A stretch of DNA of 64,000 nt from Rhizohabitans arisaemae (GCF_025996515.1 NZ_BLRH01000009.1:992001-1056000), one strand, 5' to 3'. Counted from the stretch's first letter, positions 49,825 to 61,263 are shown. Made by a program: numbers and translations. The notes: generated by a model not told the origin, from the letters alone.

Positions 49825-49918
49825 CGCGCGGGAGTCCGGCGGAACCGGGCTGAGAGGAGAGCGGTCCGGCTCTCGACCGCCAGGAACCTGATCCGGTTCA
49901 TACCGGCGAAGGGAGCGG
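49825..49918 (+). promoter_or_regulatory. TPP riboswitch (THI element)
   Basis: Conserved TPP-aptamer blocks are present in order: ACCGGGCTGAGAGG near 49844-49857, then GAACCTGATCCGGTTCATAC near 49884-49903, and CCGGCGAAGGGAG near 49904-49916. The variable P3 arm lies between. It ends eight bases before the thiO GTG, and the GGGAG of the aptamer probably overlaps the ribosome binding site, so thiamine diphosphate would block translation initiation. Confidence 0.96.
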
Positions 49919-49925
49919 ATCCGGC

Positions 49926-51973
<2,048 letters not shown>

Positions 51974-52046
51974 CCGGCCCCCGATCGGGCGGGCGTCGTG
52001 CCCGCCCGAGGGTCCGCAATCCCCGAATCCGCCGTAAACTCGCCCT

Positions 52047-53972
52047 GTGGACAGGACCCTGACCGATCCCCTCGTCGGGCGGATACTCGACGGGCGCTAT
52101 CGGGTTGAGTCCCGGATCGCCCGAGGCGGGATGGCGACCGTCTACCTGGCGCTCGACCTCCGGCTGGAACGGACGATCGCGCTCAAGGTGATGCACGGCG
52201 AGCTCGCCGGAGACCCCGAGTTCGTGCGGCGCTTCATCCGGGAGGCCAAGGCGACGGCCAGCCTGTCCCACCCCAACATCGTCGGCGTGTTCGACCAGGG
52301 CATCGACGACAGGCACGTCTACCTCGCGATGGAGTACGTCCCCGGCCGGACCCTGCGGGACCTGCTCCGGGAACGCGGGCACCTGGGCCAGCGCGAGGCG
52401 TTGGAGCTCATGGTCCCGGTGCTCGCCGCGCTCGGCGCCGCGCACGCGGCCGGGATCATCCACCGCGACGTCAAGCCGGAGAACGTCCTGCTGACCGGCG
52501 ACGGCCGGATCAAGGTGGTGGACTTCGGCCTGAGCCGCGCGATCGCGGCGAGCAACCAGACCAAGACCGGGCTCATGATCGGCACGATCGCCTACATGGC
52601 GCCCGAGCAGATGACCCAGGGCGCCTCCGACGCCCGCACCGACGTGTACGCCGCCGGGATCATGCTGTTCGAGCTGCTCACCGGGCATCAGCCGTACGCG
52701 GGGGAGAGCCCCATGGCGGTCGCGTACCGGCACGTCAACGAGACCGTCCCGGCCCCCTCCACGATCGTCCCCGGCGTGCACCCCGGCGTCGACGCCCTGA
52801 TCGCCTCGGCGACCGACCGGGAACCGGACCGCAGGCCCAAGGACGCGGGCGCCCTCCTGGTCGCCGCCGTCGAGCTCCATCGGGCGATACCCGGCGGCGT
52901 GCAGCCCATCCCGGCGCCCTCCCCCGGCCCGGCGCCCCGGCCGCGCCCGGCGGGCGGCGTACAGGGCGGGCACACCCTGATCGTCTCCCCCGCCGAGCTC
53001 GGAGACCTCACCGCCCCGCACCCCCCGCGCCGGACCCTCACCCGCGGCCGATGGCCGATCCCCGCCGCCGCCGCGGTCCTCGCCCTCGTCGTCGGGGTCG
53101 CCGGGTGGCTGATCGTCAGCAGCGCCGGGTACCTCACCGTGCCCGCCGATCTCGTCGGCAAATCCGTCTCGATCGCCACCGAGCTCGCCCGGCGGGCCGG
53201 GTTCGAGAAGGTCGTCGTGGGTGCGCCGGAGCCGAGCACCGAGATCCCCAAGAACAACGTGGTCCGGGTGAACCCCGCGCCGGGCACCGAGGCCCGCGCC
53301 TCCGACACCCTGACCCTGATCCCCTCCTCCGGCCCGCCGCTGGCCGCCGTCCCCGGCGTGGCCGGGAAGCCCGTGGAGACCGCGCGGGCCGAGCTCACCG
53401 GGGCCGGATTCGTCGTCGGCCAGGTGGAGAACCAGGCCAGCGCCACGGTGCCCCGGGGCGAGGTGATCGGCACCGACCCCAAGGAGGGCGCCAGAATCCC
53501 GGTGGGGAGCAAGGTCAAGCTGCTGGTCAGCTCGGGCATCACGATGCCCGCCCTGGTCGGGACGCCCCGGGAGAACGCGCTGACCGCGCTGCGGAACATC
53601 GGTGTGAACCCCCACGTCCAGGAGCAGCGGAGCGAAGCCCCCCGGGGTCAGGTGATCGCTCAGATCCCGGTCGCGGGGAGCCCGCTCGCCGCCGGCCAGA
53701 ACGTGGTGATCGTCGTCTCCGCGGGCAACGGGTTCCAGCTGCCCGACTGGTTCCCCGGCGGGGGCGACGACGACGACGGGGACCACGGCGGCGGAAACCG
53801 GCTCGCGGTTCCCAACGTGATGTTCAAGAGCATCTCCCAGGCCCGGTCCGAACTGCGCGGCGCCGGGTTCCGGGTGAAGGTGAAGCGCGGGCTGCTCGGC
53901 GGCGACCTGGTGACCCGGCAGAGCAAGACCGGCACCGCGCCGCGCGGCAGTGTGATCACCATCTGGCACTGA
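52047..53972 (+). CDS. PASTA-domain serine/threonine kinase, PknL-like
   Basis: A 641-residue transmembrane kinase. The Hanks-type kinase domain (about 15-280) has the Gly loop IARGGMATVYLA, ATP-anchoring Lys47 in IALKVM, HRDVKPENVLL, DFGLS and GTIAYMAPEQ. A Pro-rich linker, one membrane helix (WPIPAAAAVLALVVGVAGWLIV, about 337-358) and four PASTA repeats outside the cell follow, split by an acidic Gly/Asp linker (about 574-590) before the last. It is the likely partner of the Rv2175c-like protein at 48141. TAAACT six bases before the GTG suggests a leaderless transcript. Confidence 0.93.
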   Translation: MDRTLTDPLVGRILDGRYRVESRIARGGMATVYLALDLRLERTIALKVMHGELAGDPEFVRRFIREAKATASLSHPNIVGVFDQGIDDRHVYLAMEYVPGRTLRDLLRERGHLGQREALELMVPVLAALGAAHAAGIIHRDVKPENVLLTGDGRIKVVDFGLSRAIAASNQTKTGLMIGTIAYMAPEQMTQGASDARTDVYAAGIMLFELLTGHQPYAGESPMAVAYRHVNETVPAPSTIVPGVHPGVDALIASATDREPDRRPKDAGALLVAAVELHRAIPGGVQPIPAPSPGPAPRPRPAGGVQGGHTLIVSPAELGDLTAPHPPRRTLTRGRWPIPAAAAVLALVVGVAGWLIVSSAGYLTVPADLVGKSVSIATELARRAGFEKVVVGAPEPSTEIPKNNVVRVNPAPGTEARASDTLTLIPSSGPPLAAVPGVAGKPVETARAELTGAGFVVGQVENQASATVPRGEVIGTDPKEGARIPVGSKVKLLVSSGITMPALVGTPRENALTALRNIGVNPHVQEQRSEAPRGQVIAQIPVAGSPLAAGQNVVIVVSAGNGFQLPDWFPGGGDDDDGDHGGGNRLAVPNVMFKSISQARSELRGAGFRVKVKRGLLGGDLVTRQSKTGTAPRGSVITIWH

Positions 53973-54017
53973 ACGCCGCACGCGTGGGCCCACCGCCCGC
54001 ACCACCCGGATGCGGGC

Positions 54018-55022
54018 TCAGCGGGTGAGGTCGGTGTACGCGGCGGTGAGGAGCCGCTCGCCGTCGAGGGTGAGCGAGCCGAACAGGCGGAGCCTGGCCA
54101 GGCCGCCGTCGGGGTAGACGTCCAGGCGGACGTCGGTCGCCGCCGGGGAGGGCTCGATCCGGAACCGGTGCCGGGTGTCGGGGAGCAGCCGGGTTCTCGG
54201 CAGCAGGTCGAACCAGGTGTCCGGGTCGGCTCGGACGTCGCGGGCCCGCAGCCCGGCGGATTCGGGGGCGTTGTAGCGGAGATTGGCGGTGTCCAGCTCG
54301 ATCAGTTCGATCGAGCCGGGCGCGGCGAGGGCGATCGTCAGCCAGTCGTTGCCGCCGTCGCGGCGCCGGGCCGTCTCCCAGCCTTCGGCCTGGTGCCGGG
54401 CGAGTCCCGGGAGGACGACGTTGCCTGGGGCGGAGTAGAACTCGTCCGAACAGCCGGTGACCCGGCCCCCGTTCTCCAGTGCCGCGAGGTCGACCGTGAG
54501 CCCGGCCAGGAGCCGGGGGTCGGGGACCACCTCGCCGTGCACCCGGAGCCGGGCCACCCCGCCGTCGGGGTGGATGTTCAGCCGGACGTGGGTGAACCTG
54601 CGTTCCACGGTGACCGGGAAGGGGTTCGCGCTGTCGCCGTACAGGGCGCTCCTGCCCACGATCTCGATCCAGTCGGCGCCGTCCAATTCCTCGGGGGTCG
54701 GGTATCCCGCCACGGCGCAGGCCTCCACCGACGCGTGCGGCGGGTAGTTGCCCTTGAACCAGGCGGTGTCGACGACGACGCCTCTGATCACGCCGGGCAG
54801 GCCGAGCCTGACGAGGGCCCAGTCGTGCCCGGGGGTACGCCTGCGCCGGGTCTCCCAGCCGTCGTACACCTGGCCTTTGGCGCCGAACGTCCCGGGGGTG
54901 AACTCGGGTGCGCCCGGCCGGATGAGGCACTCCCGTTCGGCGAAGGACTCGTCGTTGGCCGCGATGACGGAACCGCCGACGTTCCGCGCGGCAAGATCTG
55001 GAAATCTCAGGAAATCCGTCAT
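54018..55022 (-). CDS. alc: Allantoicase
   Basis: A 334-residue enzyme with two similar jelly-roll halves that hydrolyses allantoate to ureidoglycolate and urea. The paired motifs are GQVYDGWETRRRRTPGHDWALVRLG with IHPDGGVARLRVHGEV, and EGWETARRRDGGNDWLTIALA with VYPDGGLARLRLFGSL. The N-terminus is the typical FPDLAARNVGGSVIAANDESFAERE. The ATG at 55022 overlaps the allB stop as ATGA. It is last gene of the purine catabolic series. Confidence 0.95.
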   Translation of the reverse strand: MTDFLRFPDLAARNVGGSVIAANDESFAERECLIRPGAPEFTPGTFGAKGQVYDGWETRRRRTPGHDWALVRLGLPGVIRGVVVDTAWFKGNYPPHASVEACAVAGYPTPEELDGADWIEIVGRSALYGDSANPFPVTVERRFTHVRLNIHPDGGVARLRVHGEVVPDPRLLAGLTVDLAALENGGRVTGCSDEFYSAPGNVVLPGLARHQAEGWETARRRDGGNDWLTIALAAPGSIELIELDTANLRYNAPESAGLRARDVRADPDTWFDLLPRTRLLPDTRHRFRIEPSPAATDVRLDVYPDGGLARLRLFGSLTLDGERLLTAAYTDLTR

Positions 55023-56305
55023 AGCAGCGTGCCCCGGGAGGCGCCCGGCTCGACGCGACGCCCGCGCAGCCAGGTGCCCTGAACCACGCCGTGCAGGGTC
55101 CGGCCGTGGTACGGCGTGAGCGGGTTCCGGTGGTGCAGCGCGGCCGCGTCCACGGTGAAACGCCCGTCGGGGGCGAAGGCCACCAGGTCGGCGTCCATCC
55201 CCACCGCGATCCGGCCCTTGTGCCGCAGACCGGCGAGGCGGGCCGGGGCGTCCGCCATCCAGCCGACGACGTCGGCCAGGGTGTGCCCGCGCCGCCGCGC
55301 CTCCGTCCAGATCACCGGCAGGCCGATCTGGAGGGAGGATACCCCGCCCCACGCCTGGTCGAACCCGCCCCGCTTCAGCTCGGGCACGCTCGGCGAGTGG
55401 TCGGAGACCACCAGGGAGAGCACCCCGTCGGCGAGCCCGCGCCAGAGCCGGTCCCGGTTTCCGGTGTCCCGGATCGGCGGGCAGCACTTGGACTCGGTGC
55501 CCAGGTCCTCCCCGGCCGAAAGGGTCAGATAGTGCGGGCAGGTCTCGGCGCTGATCCGGACCCCCGCCGCCTGAGCCTGCGCGACGGGCTCCAGGCAGTC
55601 GGCCGCGGAGACGTGCAGGATGTGGACCCGGACCCCGGTCTCCCGGGCCAGCGCGATCACGGTCTCCACCGCGGAACGCTCCGACTCCGGCGGACGTGAA
55701 ACCAGGAACTCCCGATAGGTCGGGCCGTCCGGCGGAAGGAGCAGGGCGGGGTCCTCGGCGTGCACCAGCATCAGCCCGTCGAAGGACGCGATCTCCTTCA
55801 TGGCGGTCCGCAGCTCCCCGGTCGAAAGCTCGGTGAACTCCTCCACCCCCGAGGGGGAGAGGAAGCACTTGAAGCCGTACACACCGGCCTCATGGAGTCC
55901 GCGCAGCGCGTGCAGGTTGTCCGGGACCGCGCCGCCCCAGAACCCGACGTCCACGGCGCACTTCCCGGCGGCGGCCGCGCGTTTGACCGCGAGCGCCCCG
56001 GGGTCCGTGGTCGGCGGGATCGAGTTGAGCGGCATGTCGACGATCGTCGTCACCCCGCCGGCCGCCGCGGCCCTGGTCGCCGTCGCGAACCCCTCCCACT
56101 CGGTACGCCCCGGCTCGTTCACGTGCACATGGCTGTCCACCAGGCCCGGCAGGAGCGCGACCTCGCCGAGGTCGACGTCGGCGGGCGTGTCGTACGGGAG
56201 GATCCCCGCGATCTTCTCGCCTTGAACGGCCACGGCCACGGCCCGTTCCCCCTCGGGGAGCACCGTACGGCGAGAGCGCACGATCAGCGTCTCCCGATCC
56301 CCCAT
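55019..56305 (-). CDS. allB: Allantoinase
   Basis: A 428-residue amidohydrolase opening the hydantoin ring of allantoin to give allantoate. Metal motifs are GLVDSHVHVNEPGRTEWEGFATATRAAAAGGVTTIVDMPLN (about 53-93), the carboxylated-Lys segment YGFKCFLSPSGVEEF (about 147-161), VHILHVSAADC (about 230-240) and the Asp in SLVVSDHSPSVPELK. The long DMPLNSIPPT segment distinguishes allantoinase from dihydroorotase. It is coupled to alc. Confidence 0.95.
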   Translation of the reverse strand: MGDRETLIVRSRRTVLPEGERAVAVAVQGEKIAGILPYDTPADVDLGEVALLPGLVDSHVHVNEPGRTEWEGFATATRAAAAGGVTTIVDMPLNSIPPTTDPGALAVKRAAAAGKCAVDVGFWGGAVPDNLHALRGLHEAGVYGFKCFLSPSGVEEFTELSTGELRTAMKEIASFDGLMLVHAEDPALLLPPDGPTYREFLVSRPPESERSAVETVIALARETGVRVHILHVSAADCLEPVAQAQAAGVRISAETCPHYLTLSAGEDLGTESKCCPPIRDTGNRDRLWRGLADGVLSLVVSDHSPSVPELKRGGFDQAWGGVSSLQIGLPVIWTEARRRGHTLADVVGWMADAPARLAGLRHKGRIAVGMDADLVAFAPDGRFTVDAAALHHRNPLTPYHGRTLHGVVQGTWLRGRRVEPGASRGTLL

Positions 56306-56390
56306 CCCTGCCTCCCAAATAGGTCACTCAACCCAACACGATCACATATCCCCGCCCACACCGCCAAGACCCATCCCGCCGACATCCACC

Positions 56391-56600
56391 GATTTCGCCG
56401 GTTCCTTCTGGATTACCGACGATCGTGACGCGCAGGAGTACGCGAGGGCGCAGGGCATCACCACACGGGACACGACGGACCTCATCTCCGAAGGGGTGAT
56501 CGAGGGGTGCCTTACCCGGGAGGAAGGGTTCCGGGTGCTCCGCGAGATGCAGGGGAAGGGCCGATGGGTGCGCGTTCCGCGGAGCGCCGGAGGGCTGTAG
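56391..56600 (+). pseudogene. C-terminal remnant of a PIN-domain (VapC-like) protein
   Basis: An in-frame stretch ends at the TAG at 56598 and encodes about 65 residues, FWITDDRDAQEYARAQG, ITTRDTTDLISEGVIEG, CLTREEGFRVLREMQGKGRW. This looks like the last third of a PIN-domain ribonuclease toxin, with the conserved Asp pair of the TDDRDA segment. There is no start codon or N-terminal part upstream, only the allB promoter region. It is on the plus strand in a minus-strand cluster, so it is probably the relic of a lost toxin gene. Confidence 0.6.
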
Positions 56601-56606
56601 GAGTGG

Positions 56607-57857
56607 TTACGGGCTGAGCCAGTCCAAGGCCACGCGTTCGGCCAGGTGTTCGAGGAGGGGGCCGGCTTCTCGGATGCGGCGGAGCGGGTCGGGTTCGAGG
56701 TCGGTGAGCGCGTAGGCGGCCTGGATTCCCGCCCGCGTCAGCTCGTCGTCGGTGAGCGAACGGCCTCCGCAGACCGCGACGACCGGGACACCCGCCCTGG
56801 CCGCGGCCCGGGCGACGCCCGCCGGGGCTTTGCCGCGCAGGGTCTGGGCGTCCAGTGAGCCTTCACCGGTGACCACGAGCCTCGCGCCCACCGCCTTCTC
56901 CGCGAAACCCAGCAGGTCCAGCAGGAGGTCGGCGCCCGGCCGCATCGTGGCGTCCAGGAAGGCCATCGCGGCGAAGCCGACACCCCCGGCCGCGCCCGCC
57001 CCGGGGCGGTCGGCGACCCGGCCGGCATAGACACCGCCGACCCCCGTCCCAGACGAACCGGCCTCCGGACGGCCCCCGATTCGATCTTCATCGGATCCGG
57101 ATTCCCCCGGCATTCGCTCGACGATCTCGGCAAGTCGGGCGAGCCCCGTCTCCAGGACGGCGACGTCCTCGCGAGCCGCCCCTTTCTGGGGCGCGTAGAC
57201 GGCAGCGGCTCCCTCGGGGCCGAGCAGGGGGTTGTCGACGTCCCCGGCGACGACGAACTCGACGCCTTCCGGCCGCACAAAACCTGAGAGGTCGACGGAG
57301 GCGAGATCGTTCAGGGCCGCGCCGCCCGAGGGGAGCTCCTTCCCCTCCGCGTCGAGGAAGCGTGCGCCGAGGGCCTGCATCATGCCGGTGCCGCCGTCGG
57401 TGCTCGCACTTCCGCCGAGCCCGAGGACGATCCGGCACACCGGTGCCGCGGCGCCCCGGAGCAGGCCGAATCGGGTTCTCCTGAGGCGCCGCAGCGCCGC
57501 GGCGATCAGCTCGCCGGTGCCGAAACTCGACGCGGTCAGCGGGGCCGGCCTGCCGCTGGGGAGCAGGGCCAGGCCGGACGCCTGGGCGAGCTCGACCACC
57601 GCGACGGCGTCGCGCACCGCGAAGGAGGCGACGACGTCCTCCCCGGTCGGTCCGGTGACCCGCCGCTCCACCCGGTGGAAGCCCGAGGCGACGGCCGCGT
57701 CGACGGTGCCGTCGCCGCCGTCCGCCACCGGCATGCCGACGACCGGCGTGCGCGGGCGGACCCGGCGCAGCCCCCGCGCCACATGGTCCGCCACCCGCGC
57801 CGCCGACAACGACCCGCGGAACTTGTCCGGCGCGACCAGCACATGCCCCGCGGTCAC
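56607..57857 (-). CDS. Glycerate kinase
   Basis: A 416-residue kinase of the GarK/GlxK family phosphorylating D-glycerate made from glyoxylate. The family start is HVLVAPDKFRGSLSAARVADHVARGL, followed by PVADGGDGTVDAAV and VLGLGGSASTDGGTGMMQALGARF. The C-terminal VVTGEGSLDAQTLRGKAPAGVARAA is intact. A variable insert of about 40 Gly/Asp-rich residues is at about 252-292. The GTG at 57857 is seven bases past GGGAG. It links allantoin breakdown to central metabolism; gcl and glxR partners are not in the window. Confidence 0.92.
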   Translation of the reverse strand: MTAGHVLVAPDKFRGSLSAARVADHVARGLRRVRPRTPVVGMPVADGGDGTVDAAVASGFHRVERRVTGPTGEDVVASFAVRDAVAVVELAQASGLALLPSGRPAPLTASSFGTGELIAAALRRLRRTRFGLLRGAAAPVCRIVLGLGGSASTDGGTGMMQALGARFLDAEGKELPSGGAALNDLASVDLSGFVRPEGVEFVVAGDVDNPLLGPEGAAAVYAPQKGAAREDVAVLETGLARLAEIVERMPGESGSDEDRIGGRPEAGSSGTGVGGVYAGRVADRPGAGAAGGVGFAAMAFLDATMRPGADLLLDLLGFAEKAVGARLVVTGEGSLDAQTLRGKAPAGVARAAARAGVPVVAVCGGRSLTDDELTRAGIQAAYALTDLEPDPLRRIREAGPLLEHLAERVALDWLSP

Positions 57858-58189
57858 GGACGCGCTCCCGCCGACCTCCCACGCGATGCGGCGTAGGGAG
57901 ACCGGGTCACCACGTGGCACGGGACCCCTGCGTCGGACGGCGGCCACACGGCGGAGACAACACCGTACGTCATCGATTTACCACTTGATGTCACCATGAT
58001 GCCCACACTATCCGCCGACACCCGGGTCACCCCCGTGACGGCCGACGGCGCGGCCGGACCGCACACCCGCGGGCCCGTACGGCCGGACGCGGCGTCGAAC
58101 CCGGCTCAGCGGCCGGGAAGCCGTCGCCCTGTGCCGTACGGGTTCGCGGGCCGTGGCCTCGGCCCGGGTCGCCGAGCCGCGCGCCGGCG
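57858..58189. other. Gap between glycerate kinase and deaminase genes
   Basis: 332 bases with a short AT-richer stretch at about 57960-58015 that may be the glycerate kinase promoter on the minus strand. No gene or clear terminator is recognised. Confidence 0.4.
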
Positions 58190-59551
58190 TCACCGGACGC
58201 CGCGCATCAGGCGGCGGTGGGCCTGCGCGCCCGCCGCGCCGAGGGTGTCCTGCGAAGCGGTTCGCAGCTCGTCGTCCTCGACCACGGTCGCGCCGCCCAC
58301 CAGCAGCCGGGCGAGCGGGGGCGTCCGCCCGTAGACGAGCGCGCAGACCGGGTCGTCGATCGCCGCGTGGAACCCGTCGATCCGCCAGAGCGCGACGTCG
58401 GCGAGTTTGCCCACTTCCAGGGAGCCGATCTCGTCCTGCCTGCCGAGGCACCGGGCGCCGCCGAGGGTGCCGAGCTCCAGGGCCTGCCGGGCGGTGAGGG
58501 CCCCCGGCCCGTACCGGGCCCGCTGCATGAGCATGGCCATCCGGACCTCGCCGGCGAGGGGGGTCATCTCGCCGGAGGCGGCTCCGTCCACGCCGAGCCC
58601 GACCGGCACCCCGGCCCGGAGCAGGTCGCAGACGCGGGCGATCCCGGCGCCGAGCCGCGCGTTGGAGGAGGGGCAGTGCGCGACCCCGGTGCCCGTCTCG
58701 CCGAGCCGGGCGACGTCGGCGTCGTGCAGGTGTATCGCGTGGGCGAGCCAGACGTCGGGGCCGAGCCAGCCGAGCCGGTCCAGGTATTCGACCGGGGTGA
58801 CCCCGAACTGCTCCAGGCAGTGCTCCTCCTCGTCCAGGGTCTCGGCGAGGTGGGTGTGCAGGCGTACCCCGCGGTCCCGGGCGAGTTCCGCCGAACGGGT
58901 CAGCAGCTCGGTGCTGACCGAGAACGGGGAGCAGGGCGCGACCGCGACCCGGAGCATCGAGCCGGGTGCGGGGTCGTGGTAGGCGTCGATCGCCTTCTCG
59001 GTCTCGGCCAGGATGTCGTCCAGGCTCTCCACGACCTCGTCGGGCGGGAGCCCGCCGTCGGACCGGCCGCGGTCCATGGAGCCTCGGCAGGGGTGGAAAC
59101 GGAGGCCGACGGTGCGGGCGGCGTCGATCTCGGCGGCGAACAGGTCGCCGCGGCCGCGCGGGAAGATGTAGTGGTGGTCGCTCGCGGTGGTGCATCCGGA
59201 CTTGGCGAGCCAGGCCAGGGCCGCTCCGGCCGCCCCGCGGACGATCTCGGCGTCCATCCTCGCCCAGATGGGGTACAGCGTGACGAGCCACTCGAACAGG
59301 GTGGCCTCCTGAGCGAGCCCCTGGGAGGCCCACTGGTAGAGGTGGTGGTGGGTGTTGACCAGTCCGGGGGTGGCCAGGCACCCGGTTCCGTCGATCCGCC
59401 GGGCGTGGGCGGGCACGGCGGGCGCGGGGCCACCGCCCACGGCCGTGATCCGGTCCCCCTCGATCACGAGATGGCCGTTCGCGATCTCCGGCCCCACGAC
59501 CGGGGCGATCGCCGTGTTCTCCACCACCAGCGTCGTTTCACCCTGGGTCAC
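58190..59551 (-). CDS. 8-oxoguanine deaminase-like amidohydrolase
   Basis: A 453-residue member of the AtzB/TrzN/SsnA amidohydrolase family, best matched by 8-oxoguanine deaminase, which makes urate. Metal ligands are in TPGLVNTHHHLYQWASQGLAQ (about 61-81), RLHTHLAETLDEEEHCLEQFG (about 226-246), WLAHAIHL and VGLGVDGAASGEM (catalytic Asp). The phrase GCTTASDHHYIFPRGRGD is typical of this subgroup. The GTG at 59551 follows a G-rich leader. It would feed urate to the uricase nearby. Other purine or pterin deaminase activity is possible. Confidence 0.85.
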   Translation of the reverse strand: MTQGETTLVVENTAIAPVVGPEIANGHLVIEGDRITAVGGGPAPAVPAHARRIDGTGCLATPGLVNTHHHLYQWASQGLAQEATLFEWLVTLYPIWARMDAEIVRGAAGAALAWLAKSGCTTASDHHYIFPRGRGDLFAAEIDAARTVGLRFHPCRGSMDRGRSDGGLPPDEVVESLDDILAETEKAIDAYHDPAPGSMLRVAVAPCSPFSVSTELLTRSAELARDRGVRLHTHLAETLDEEEHCLEQFGVTPVEYLDRLGWLGPDVWLAHAIHLHDADVARLGETGTGVAHCPSSNARLGAGIARVCDLLRAGVPVGLGVDGAASGEMTPLAGEVRMAMLMQRARYGPGALTARQALELGTLGGARCLGRQDEIGSLEVGKLADVALWRIDGFHAAIDDPVCALVYGRTPPLARLLVGGATVVEDDELRTASQDTLGAAGAQAHRRLMRGVR

Positions 59552-59587
59552 CCGCCCACCGCCTTTCCCTGTCCGGTACGGCGGACG

Positions 59588-59630
59588 CCGGGCCCGGCCC
59601 GGACCGCCTTGCATCCCGGGCCGGGCCCGG
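59588..59630. terminator. All-GC perfect hairpin
   Basis: CCGGGCCCGGCCCGG at 59588-59602 pairs perfectly over 15 bases with CCGGGCCGGGCCCGG at 59616-59630, with a 13-base loop. It lies 36 bases upstream of the deaminase start, in the 338-base gap (59552-59889) after the iron-sulfur subunit. It probably separates the two transcripts. Nothing else in the gap is recognisable, including no trace of a molybdenum subunit gene. Confidence 0.6.
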
Positions 59631-59889
59631 GTGGTTCACGCACGGCCGATCCGCCGTTGGAGCGAGGCGGTACGGCGAACACGCGGCGCAGCCCGTACGC
59701 CCGCTCCCTCGTGCGACGGCGTGGACGGGCCGCCGGCCCGGCCGAGGCGAGCCGTGGGCGGCACCGTGTGCCCGGACGCCTTGCCGGACCCCGCCGGATC
59801 GCCTTTCGACGAGCACGGAAGGCCGCCTTTCGGGCGAGGCCCGGTACGGCCGGAGCCGGGCTTGCCCCGTACCCCCACGACCGTGCGGG

Positions 59890-60369
59890 TCACGGGCGGG
59901 GTGCCCGTCGCGCCGCGGCGAGCCGTACCGCGTCCAGGATCTTCTCGTAGCCGGTGCAGCGGCACAGGTTGCCGGCGAGCGCCTCCCGGATCTCGGCGTC
60001 CCCGGGGGCGGGGTTCCGCGCCAGCAGGTCGTGGCAGGCGACGATGAGACCGGGGGTGCAGAAGCCGCACTGCACCGCGCCGCATTCCAGGAACGCCTCC
60101 TGGACCGGGTCGAGGCGGTCGCCGTCGGCGAGTCCCTCCACGGTTCGCACGCTGCGGCCCTCCACCTGCCCGGCGGCGACCAGGCACGCGCACACCGGGA
60201 TCCCGTCCAGGTAGACGGTGCAGGACCCGCATTCGCCCTGCTCGCAGGCGTTCTTCGAACCGGGGAGCCCCATCCGTTCACGCAGGACGTACAGCAGGCT
60301 CTCCCCCTCCCAGACCCCGTCGACGGACTCCGCGGACCCGTTGACGGTGAAGTTCACCCGGATGCTCAT
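59890..60369 (-). CDS. Xanthine dehydrogenase-type [2Fe-2S] subunit
   Basis: A 159-residue small subunit of the molybdenum hydroxylase family. The plant-type ferredoxin cluster is in KNACEQGECGSCTVYLDGIPVCACL (about 40-63). The second cluster's cysteines are in GAVQCGFCTPGLIVACHDLL and GNLCRCTGYEKIL (about 98-143). The ATG at 60369 overlaps the FAD subunit stop as ATGA. A catalytic molybdopterin subunit is expected next but is missing. Confidence 0.93.
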   Translation of the reverse strand: MSIRVNFTVNGSAESVDGVWEGESLLYVLRERMGLPGSKNACEQGECGSCTVYLDGIPVCACLVAAGQVEGRSVRTVEGLADGDRLDPVQEAFLECGAVQCGFCTPGLIVACHDLLARNPAPGDAEIREALAGNLCRCTGYEKILDAVRLAAARRAPRP

Positions 60370-61235
60370 GTCGTGGTCCTCTCCCGCATGTGCTCGTGCC
60401 ACGCCCAGGTCAGCGTCCTGCGTGCCAGGACGCCCAGCGCGTGCCGCCGGTAGTCGGCGGTCCCCCGGACGTCGTCGATCGGGGAAGCGGCCTGAGCCAC
60501 CAGTTCGCCGAAGCGGGCGACCACCCGGGGGTCGAGGGCTGCCCGGGAGTCCCAGTCCAGTTCGGCCGCGATGTACTCCTCGGCGGCGCCCGCCCGCCTC
60601 GGGGTGGGCGCGGCGGAGCCGATCCCGGTGCCGACGGCGCGGCGACGCGGGTGGAGGGCGATCGCGAAGGAGCAGACGGCGATCACCATCGCGTTCCTGG
60701 TGCCGATCTTGGAGAAGTACTGCGGGCCGGTGGCCGGCGCCACGTGGAAGGCGCGGATCAGCTCGTCCGGCGCGAGCGCGCTCCGCTTGACCCCCTGGTA
60801 GAAGGCGGTCGCGGGGATCAGCCGGGAGCCTCGTGCCCGCGATTCGACCTCGATCTCGGCGTCGGCGGCAAGCAGCGGCGGGTGGCTGTCCCCCGCGGGC
60901 GAGGCGGCCCCGAGGTTCCCGCCGACCGAACCCCGGTTGCGGATCTGCGGCGAGCCCACGGTGCGGGAGGCCTGGGCGAGACCGGGCAGGTCGGCGGAGA
61001 GCTCCCGGATGAGCGACGTGTAGGTCATCCCGGCCCCGACCCGGAGCACGCCGCCGGTCGTGGACCACCGGCTCAGCTCGGCGACCGGGTTAAGGTCCAG
61101 GAGCCGCGCGGGTCTGCGCAGGTCGAAGTTGATCTCGACCATGACGTCGGTGCCGCCCTGGATCGGTACGGCGTCCGGGTACTCGGCCTTCAGCTCCAGA
61201 GCCTCGGCCCAGCTCGCCGGTCTCAGAAACTCCAT
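60366..61235 (-). CDS. Xanthine dehydrogenase-type FAD subunit
   Basis: A 289-residue medium subunit passing electrons from the iron-sulfur clusters to NAD+ through FAD. Flavin-binding motifs are AVPIQGGTDVMVEINF (about 22-37) and QASRTVGSPQIRNRGSVGGNLGAASPAGDSHPPLLA (about 88-123). The C-terminal CO-dehydrogenase flavoprotein-like domain is at about 185-289. It sits 28 bases past uricase and is coupled to the small subunit. Confidence 0.93.
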   Translation of the reverse strand: MEFLRPASWAEALELKAEYPDAVPIQGGTDVMVEINFDLRRPARLLDLNPVAELSRWSTTGGVLRVGAGMTYTSLIRELSADLPGLAQASRTVGSPQIRNRGSVGGNLGAASPAGDSHPPLLAADAEIEVESRARGSRLIPATAFYQGVKRSALAPDELIRAFHVAPATGPQYFSKIGTRNAMVIAVCSFAIALHPRRRAVGTGIGSAAPTPRRAGAAEEYIAAELDWDSRAALDPRVVARFGELVAQAASPIDDVRGTADYRRHALGVLARRTLTWAWHEHMRERTTT

Positions 61236-61263
61236 GTCCCCTCCCCGTAAGTTCCGGCCGCGC

